The translations under genes were made by a program, and so were the position numbers. Positions 57,649 through 64,000 of a stretch of 64,000 bases of DNA are shown here, piece by piece (positions within the stretch are counted from its first letter, which is position 1; each line of letters starts with the position of its first letter). The stretch covers positions 27,530,311-27,594,310 of the forward strand of contig OX637403.1 in NCBI GenBank assembly GCA_951799425.1. The letters run 5' to 3'. This stretch comes from Ilex aquifolium (lineage: Eukaryota > Streptophyta > Magnoliopsida > Aquifoliales > Aquifoliaceae). The notes beneath the pieces were generated by a model. That model made no database searches, had not been told where the DNA came from, and saw nothing but the letters and a program-made list of their open reading frames with translations.

Positions 57649-60128
57649 TTGAAATTGTTTGGGATTGATTGGCTAGAGTTTATAGGAGTGTAACAATTGT
57701 TGTTTTTGGCAAATTTGAGAGGCAAATCTGAGCTTAAACCTAGGTTATAAAACTCTTTAACACAAACATTTCAAATCAAATATTACGTGTATTTAAAATT
57801 TGAACTCGAATTCAGCAATTTAGGTTTATTCTCAAGGCCAATTATCTGGTTGAAATTTGAATTCAATTGAAATTCAGATTGAGTTTGGGTTGCATTACTC
57901 AAATTAAAAAATTGAGTTAAACCAGAATTAATGAATTTGAGACTTGTTTGATTTGGATCCCAAAAACCCTAGATCAATGTAAATGTTGCTCTATTTTTTT
58001 TTTTTTTTCTTTTCTGAACTCGACTCATAGACTGGATTTTTTTATTAATATTGAATATTTTCGAGTTGAATTTGTAATGATTCACCATAACTGTCAAGAT
58101 ATTGTCCACTTTAGGTGCTTATACATACTCACGGTTTTGTTCTTATGGGATTTGTCTCAGAAAAAACCTCTTAACAGTTAAGGATAAAACACCACATTCC
58201 GAGTTAATGTAAGATGCAACACATGAAACTATAAACACCTCCTCACCTACTAAGCCCTGTTGGCTGGCTGCTACGGGTTCGCGTCATGGCAAGCTTGGAC
58301 CAAGGTAAGTTCCAAACCTCCCCACTGTTAATGAAAGGCATCAGTGGATTTGACGTAGAATGATTCTCAGCGGTGATTTACCTAATCAACCACTCATTGA
58401 ATCTAGTCCCTTTGTTCCATAACCTTGTGGCTAATGACTTTCTCACATGACTTTTGATACAACCAATTGATCGATACTTACTTATTACCTGCCCTATCTT
58501 TATGTTTTAAGTATTAGGGTAGTTATTGACAATATCGATAAGATTATTTTATTATTTTGTGAGCATCATACGTTTGAATAATAGAAATAATCTATGTTTA
58601 AGATTTTATACATCTGACTTTTCTTAGACCCGACATTAATAAATTTACCCTTTACCATTCAGTTTCTTTGGAAATAAAGAACAAATTGTTTGATGACTAG
58701 TGAGTCTTTTATCTGGTGAGTTTGGTTGAATATCTGGTGTAGCATAGTGGCATGTGTATGATGTGTTCCTTGTGGAAATGGTAACAAACCAAATTACAAA
58801 TGCTTTGTTTTGTGGAAACATAACCCCACCACAAAGTGGATAAAATTCTACTGTTTTAAGTTTACTTTTCAAGTTGGCCCCACATGCCATTAAAACTTGG
58901 ATGAGTCTAGTGTGCGACTCCGAGAGCTAACATTATCTTAATTCTAGCGTAAATAATTTGTATTTAATCAGATTGGAGAAGAGTTTAATTAAAATTTGCG
59001 TAAATTGACTTGACCATTTTTAATCGTTAAATCCCAAAAAAAAAAGCCAATATTACGAAGAAAACTGTGGTACAAATTTTTTTAAACAAAACTACACAAA
59101 CTTAAAAAAATTGACTTAAAAATTTGATTTGATGATGCGACTGTTATATTTTTCAATGATTTTAAATGTAGGTCACAATATTTATTAGAATCTACTATCT
59201 ATTCAATAGTAGTGATTTATCGAGTCAAGTTTTTAAGTCAGTTTTTTAAGTTTATTTAACATTTTTCTAATTTTTACTTTTTAGGCTTAAATTATAATTT
59301 TTTTTGACCTGGATATCACTTTTGTAATAACATGTTTAGAATCGATTGCAAATTATCAAAAAATTATAAAAAAAAATTATAAAAATTTATAATAATAATA
59401 ATATGATACAATACGATATAATTTTTTTTTTTTTTTTTTGATACCTTAGACTTCTCCCCAATATTAGGTACAAAAGTGAACACAAAACTCATTTGGGATT
59501 TCATTTCCTTTTTCCGTATACTGCTGAATTTGACTTTCTGATGATGTTGTGGCCAGCATTTGCACAATCACATCAAAGCCAAAATCAATTAATTTGGTTT
59601 TCCGTGGTGTCTCATTGTGCAAAACTTATCCCATAGAAAGGAAGATAGGATGGTTTCTGGATAATGTTTCTCTGCTTAATCATATGATTGCCAACTCAAG
59701 AAAGGAAGATAGGGTTCAAAGTTCCGGGCGATACCAATACGAGTTAGTTGGATGTATTCAATTTGGTATGTATATTCTATTTTCATACAATGTATTTCAC
59801 TTTTTTGGGATTCATTGATAATATTGTTTATGTGATACATAGTATTTATATACCTTGATTTGGAAAGTCGTAATGTTCCATATAAAGCAATATAAAATTA
59901 TGAAAGTCAAATCGTAAGTAAATAGAAACTAAAATCTAACTACGAGAAAAATTTTGGAGTGATAATTGCAATAATATAGTCTTTTTAATTTCACTCGAGA
60001 ATAGTCATAAAAAGTGAATTTGTTTATATAAAATGCACCGTTTATAAGTGAGTCTCCAATTATTATTGGTGTAAAATCTATACTTAAATAAAATTAAAAT
60101 AACATATTTGAAGAAATTTATATTGCCA
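57647..60128. other. Gene-free intergenic sequence
   Basis: AT-rich sequence with T and A runs. Frames such as 59549-59818 show no recognisable family or splice context. Nothing else can be supported. Confidence 0.4.
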
Positions 60129-60395
60129 TTTTTTTTTGGGTACAAGAAATGGATATGTAGATAGACTACTCCACATATCCGTTAGGAAATATTGTCCTTC
60201 AACACCACACAACTATCTGCAGGAGATTCCACCACACCTAAGTTGGGGCTAAAATTAAAGTCCCACCGCGTACTCTGGGTGCTGAAGAGTAGATTTAACT
60301 CTAACAAACTGTCATAACTATAAAAACTCGAACTCAAACATTAAGCGAAAAGATTCAAATTCTTACCCATTGAACCAACAACTCGTTGGTTATTG
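60129..60395 (-). mobile_element. tRNA-derived SINE, different family
   Basis: On the minus strand an A box TGGTTCAATGG (60377-60367) fits the consensus exactly and a B-box-like GAGTTCGAG follows at 60335-60327. It ends in an A run (plus-strand T run from 60129). Confidence 0.6.
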
Positions 60396-60760
60396 CCAAA
60401 TTTTTTAGAATAATACTATTTGAACTTAAAAATTTGACCTAACTTACTGATATAATAAAGTGATTTCATAAAATATTATTATATCAACACTAAATTTTAA
60501 TATTTGATGAGATTTATAATGAGTCTAAAGATCACAGTAAAAGAGTATGTGTCTTAGATAGAATTTGCTAAATGTTAAGATAATGGACCACAAAATTCAC
60601 ATACCAATCCCAATGAACCATCACTGTCTCCAACACCAAAAGCATTTTCTTTGCCATTGTCACACATTTCAATTTCACACATTTTCCAAGACCCCAATAC
60701 TTTTTGCCGGGGATACTTCAAGTAATAATAAAGATGGATTATAAATTGAGAAATATTATA

Positions 60761-60837
60761 AATGAGGGACCATTGGATGAGTGAATCCCCTCAATTTTTT
60801 TAAATGGGACTCACTGATCCAATGGTTCCCCTTCATT
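60761..60837. repeat. Near-perfect 30-bp inverted repeat (hairpin or tiny MITE)
   Basis: The left arm 60761-60790 and right arm 60806-60837 are reverse complements with few mismatches around a loop of about 15 nt, both centred on ACCATTGGAT. It may be a very short MITE or the core of one. No target duplication was identified. Confidence 0.65.
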
Positions 60838-60894
60838 TGGGATAGAAATTTGGGTTACAAATTTGGGATACATAGCGTTGCTCTTATAAATTTA

Positions 60895-61482
60895 CTAGTT
60901 ATTGCATGTGGTTGAAGGCACAGAGTAATAAAAAATGGTAAACAATAAATATATTTGTATTCATATCCAAAATCAAATCACAAAATATAGAGGAGAAATA
61001 AATGAATTTGAACATCGGTTGTAGTGGGGTGAGATGTGGTGGTGGTAGAAGACGGTGATGGTTGTGGTGGATGACAATGACCGTGGTGGTGATGGCGGTG
61101 GTGGTGGCGGCGACGACGATGGTGGTGGCGGTGACGGTGGCGGTGGCGGTGGCGATGGTGGTGGCGACGGCGACGATGACGAAGGCGATGGTGGTGGTAG
61201 AAGTAGTGGTGGTAGGGGTGGTAGTGGTAGCGGTAGTGGTGGAGCGGTTTCAAACACTATTTTTTTTTTAAAATACTTATAAAAAATAATTTGTAGAAGT
61301 ACTTTTAAAAAGTCACTCCAAACACACCCTTAGAAACCTATTTTTCCTATTAAATTTAGGGTGTTAATATTAGCCGTTAGATTAACTTTAAAGTAAAATT
61401 TAAAGCGATCTGAACCGCGAAAAACAAAAGTCATTTTGTTTATCTTTTGAAATTTGAATTGTAAGGTACTTTATTATATAGA
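60895..61482 (-). mobile_element. Helitron-like element, tandem unit 1
   Basis: On the minus strand it starts TCTATATAATAAAGTACC and ends GCAATAACTAG before a T. The interior holds a GGT/GGC-rich core of about 220 bp (61030-61250). It shares its whole layout with unit 2, which directly precedes it on the minus strand with no base between. Confidence 0.65.
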
Positions 61483-62081
61483 CTAGTTATTGTTTGTGTC
61501 TGAAGGCACAGTGTAATAAAAAATGGTAAATAATAAATATATTTGTATTCATATCCAAAATCAAATCACAAACATAAAGAAGAGATAAAAGAATTTAAGC
61601 ATCGGTTTGTAGTGGGGGTGAGAAGTGGTGGGCGACAGAGGTAGTAGTAAGAGACGGTGATGGTTATGGTGGGTGGCAATGACTGTGGTGATGGCGAGGG
61701 CGGCGGCAATGGTTGTGGTGGTGGTGATGGTGGCGGCGGCGACGGTGGTGGCGGCGGTGGAGGAGGTGGTGGTGGTCGTGGTGGCGACCGTGGTGGTGGT
61801 GGTGGCGGCGACGACCGTGGTGGGGTAAAGGTAGTGGTGGAGCGGTTTCAAACACTATTATTTTTTTTAAAGTATTTATGAGAAATAATTTCTAGAAGTA
61901 CTTTTAAAAAATCACTCCAAACACACCCTTAGAGCCCTATTTTTCCTATTAAATTTAGGGTGTTAATATTAGCCGTTAGATTAACTTTAAAGTAAAATTT
62001 AAAGCGATCTCGATCGCGAATAGCAAAAGTCATTTTGTTTATCTTTTGAGATTTGAATTGTAAACTACTTTATTATATAGA
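61483..62081 (-). mobile_element. Helitron-like element, tandem unit 2
   Basis: On the minus strand it starts TCTATATAATAAAGTAG after an A and ends ACAATAACTAG, immediately followed by the TC start of unit 1. Near the end TGTG-ccttcaga-CACA can form a short stem. It has a GGT/GGC core like unit 1 (about 61625-61840) but with a different internal arrangement. Confidence 0.65.
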
Positions 62082-62248
62082 TATTTGAATCTTAACAATT
62101 CTTTATGGTCAGACCATGATAGATTTATCTTTCATGAATATCATAATCCTGACTATATGATCTGCCTTTAATTAGATTAAGATAAAAATTAATCGAGATG
62201 TACGTAAATTAATCTGAATACTTACTACCGTTAAACCAGGAAAAAAAA
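62082..62248 (+). mobile_element. tRNA-derived SINE, family A copy 3 (5' truncated)
   Basis: It matches the 3' two thirds of 50568-50780 and ends in eight A. It begins at the Helitron border with the B-box region; the A box is missing. Confidence 0.55.
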
Positions 62249-63540
62249 GTACCATCATTGCTCCAATTTCTCGAAATTTTAAAAAAGAAAATATTCATGA
62301 GCAATTCGATTTAGTTTACAGCCTCATATTACAAATTAATAATGTCAAAATCACATAATCTGATTTCAAATAGCTGAAAACTAAGTATGCGGAAGTCAGA
62401 TATTGAAACGACGTTTTGAGACTACGTACTAGGTAGCTCGTCACCTCACATTACCATCAAGTAGTCATATAGAAGTGCGATAAGATTATCGTACTAAAAA
62501 AAAATAATATTTTTGTGTTATACAAAAATTCAAAAAATAAAAATTAAATTAAGTTACAATTTTTTGAATCTACGTTGTAATAAAATAAAGTTTTTAGAAT
62601 TAATTTTAATTTTTATTATGGTTGAACCACAAAAAATTATACTTTTAATTCAAAGTACTAGATAAAAACTAAAGTCTTGTTATTTTTTGGTAGGGTTGAT
62701 TATCGAATTGAGCTACTCAAACTCGATTTAGATTCGATTCAGGCTCGATTCGTGTTCATTTTTTAAGCAAGTCAAACTTAAACAATTTTTTAGGCTCTTT
62801 TAAAAAATGAGCTCGATTCGACTTAGATTTAACTTATTTTGAGCTCGTTCAAGCTAAGTTTGTTTTTTTTAAACGGGTTAAATTTGAATAATTCTTAAAA
62901 TTATTTTTAAAAAAATGAACTTGACAAACTTAACGTAATTATTGGCCCGGTATCTTGGATACCAAGTTCCCACCCAAAAGAATGAGATGACCAATTACAA
63001 TTTCCACACATATGAATTGCATTTTCCATTTTAGGAACATTCCCACACAACTCTACACTTTTTATTAAAAAAAAAAAAAAAAAAGGGGTGGGGGGGGGGG
63101 GGGGGGGTTAAGGATGAGAGTTCAAAGATCACTCCGTTAAGCCCTCACCGGTGGAATTATAAGACTCCTGATCGCGCCTAAAACATCTCTTGAGATTAGA
63201 CCTAGTTAGACTAGTATAGAGATTAACCACCGAATCTTAATAGAGACTCCAATGCTCAAGCTCTAAGTAAAGAATAAGGCCGATATCGCACCACCATACT
63301 CGGTGCTCACAACTCCACACTGTACCCAACCACCCATGATATAACTTGAAAGACCGACCACACAGTCCATGGTGAAAAAAGAAAAAAAAAGTCTCTTTTT
63401 CTCTCTCCTAAACTTCAATCGGAGTTGACCACATTATTAATCTCAACCATCCATTCTATATCACGTCGGAAAAATCCAGCCCTCCATTTCTACGCGTTCC
63501 TTTGTGCCGCAGGAATCAGCACTATCCTCCCTGAATATGC
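62249..63540. other. Gene-free spacer upstream of the ITPK gene
   Basis: The part 62690-62900 has repeated CTCGATT/GAGCTCG words seen in hAT-type MITEs, without visible ends. An A run joined to a G run lies at 63068-63107. No gene is visible. Confidence 0.4.
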
Positions 63541-63825
63541 CACGTGGACATTCGTATCCCCTAATCACAGTTACTTTATCAAACCCCACCTCCACCTCCC
63601 TTTCTCCCTCCTCCGCCTCCTATATATACACCCATTACAGATTTCATAATTCTTCCTCCTCCTCCTCCTCATCTCTCTCTCTCTCTCTCTCTCTCATTTT
63701 CGATTTTCTCGAAGTGCACATAGATACTGAAAATCTTTTTTTAATTTGTATATTTCGATTTCTCGTGGAATTAGGGTTCAAATTCTCAATGTGGTTCAAT
63801 ATTTTCTTGAAATTTTGAGTTTCCA
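63541..63825 (+). promoter_or_regulatory. Promoter and 5' UTR of the ITPK-family gene
   Basis: A G-box CACGTG lies at 63541-63546, and a TATA box (TATATATAC) at 63621-63629, then CT-rich microsatellite sequence (about 63653-63697), typical of plant 5' UTRs. The ATG follows at 63826. Confidence 0.6.
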
Positions 63826-64000
63826 ATGGAAGAGTCAATGAAGAAATTCCGAGTTGGATACGCTTTGGCACCGAAAAAGGAAGCGAGTTTCGTTCAAGAT
63901 TCCCTCATCAATCTTGCGAAAGAGAAAGGAATCGATCTCATTAAGATAGATACCAGCAAACCCTTAATCGATCAAGGACCGTTCGATTGTGTTATTCACA
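63826..64000 (+). CDS. ITPK: Inositol-tetrakisphosphate 1-kinase family, N-terminal part
   Basis: The first 58 codons from ATG 63826 are open to the window edge. Segments [22 protein letters not shown] and QGPFDCVIH match the N-terminal lobe of plant ITPK1-type kinases, which phosphorylate inositol tris/tetrakisphosphates on the way to phytate and pyrophosphates. The start is chosen because it follows the CT-rich leader; a second in-frame ATG lies four codons later. Catalytic ATP-grasp residues are outside the window. Which paralogue it is (ITPK1 or another) cannot be decided from this part. Confidence 0.85.
   Translation, partial: MEESMKKFRVGYALAPKKEASFVQDSLINLAKEKGIDLIKIDTSKPLIDQGPFDCVIH

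Noticed and set aside
57402-57725. Frames with Tyr-Ile repeats
   Set aside because: They arise from the (TA)n microsatellite.
59549-59818. 89-codon plus frame
   Set aside because: No recognisable family, no promoter or intron signs; chance frame in AT-rich spacer.
60973-61282. Pro/Ser-, His- and Gly/Asp-rich frames on both strands
   Set aside because: They are translations of the GGT/GGC triplet core in six frames, not genes. The same holds for 61561-61881.
62690-62900. hAT MITE
   Set aside because: The typical CTCGATT/GAGCTCG words are there, but neither inverted ends nor a target duplication could be found, so no bounded element is called.

Overview
This window is nuclear DNA from a flowering plant, most likely a eudicot. 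The background is AT-rich, the genes carry many GT-AG introns, one gene encodes a chloroplast protease, and the transposons are typical plant families (Ty3/gypsy Tat lineage, Helitrons, hAT-type MITEs, tRNA-derived SINEs, RTE-type LINE). No species can be named from what is visible.

Left arm (1-17 kb): this part is dominated by LTR retrotransposons. Positions 1-3067 hold the 5' LTR and an open gag-protease frame of one minus-strand Tat-like element that runs off the left edge. A solo LTR (3481-4036, 5-bp target duplication ATATA) and a SINE candidate follow. A fold-back, Mutator-like element (5659-6610) comes next. A complete, very young Tat element (6619-16823) sits inside the right target duplication of that fold-back element. 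Its two 685-bp LTRs differ at one position that I found. It has a TTAAT target duplication, PBS, PPT and an uninterrupted 1855-residue gag-pol. It also carries a second gene on the opposite strand, which I resolve into five exons that join in frame to 733 codons.

Middle (20.8-49.6 kb): there are two intact cellular genes, arranged tail to tail. On + is the stromal processing peptidase SPP, in 24 exons at 20801-39875, predicting 1241 aa and an M16 zinc protease that removes chloroplast transit peptides. On - is a secreted GH127 (DUF1680) beta-L-arabinofuranosidase-like protein with a C-terminal AbfB domain, in 12 exons at 42853-49594, predicting 882 aa. Every intron boundary was checked for GT-AG and phase, and both coding sequences are exact multiples of three. 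Their introns hold a Helitron, a hAT MITE, an RTE LINE shard, a SINE shard and long poly-G tracts.

Right arm (49.8-63.8 kb): this is gene-poor. It has a second full copy and a third partial copy of the fold-back element, a 2-3 kb tandem segmental duplication (about 52.0-57.1 kb), a SINE family with three copies, a near-perfect hairpin, and two Helitron-like elements abutting head to tail at 60895-62081. The window ends 175 nt into a + strand inositol-tetrakisphosphate 1-kinase gene (ITPK family), with a TATA box and G-box upstream.

The cellular genes are unrelated in function (plastid protein import, cell-wall or glycoprotein arabinose removal, inositol phosphate metabolism) and do not form a cluster. 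The most unusual content is the structure of the young Tat element and of the tandem Helitrons.
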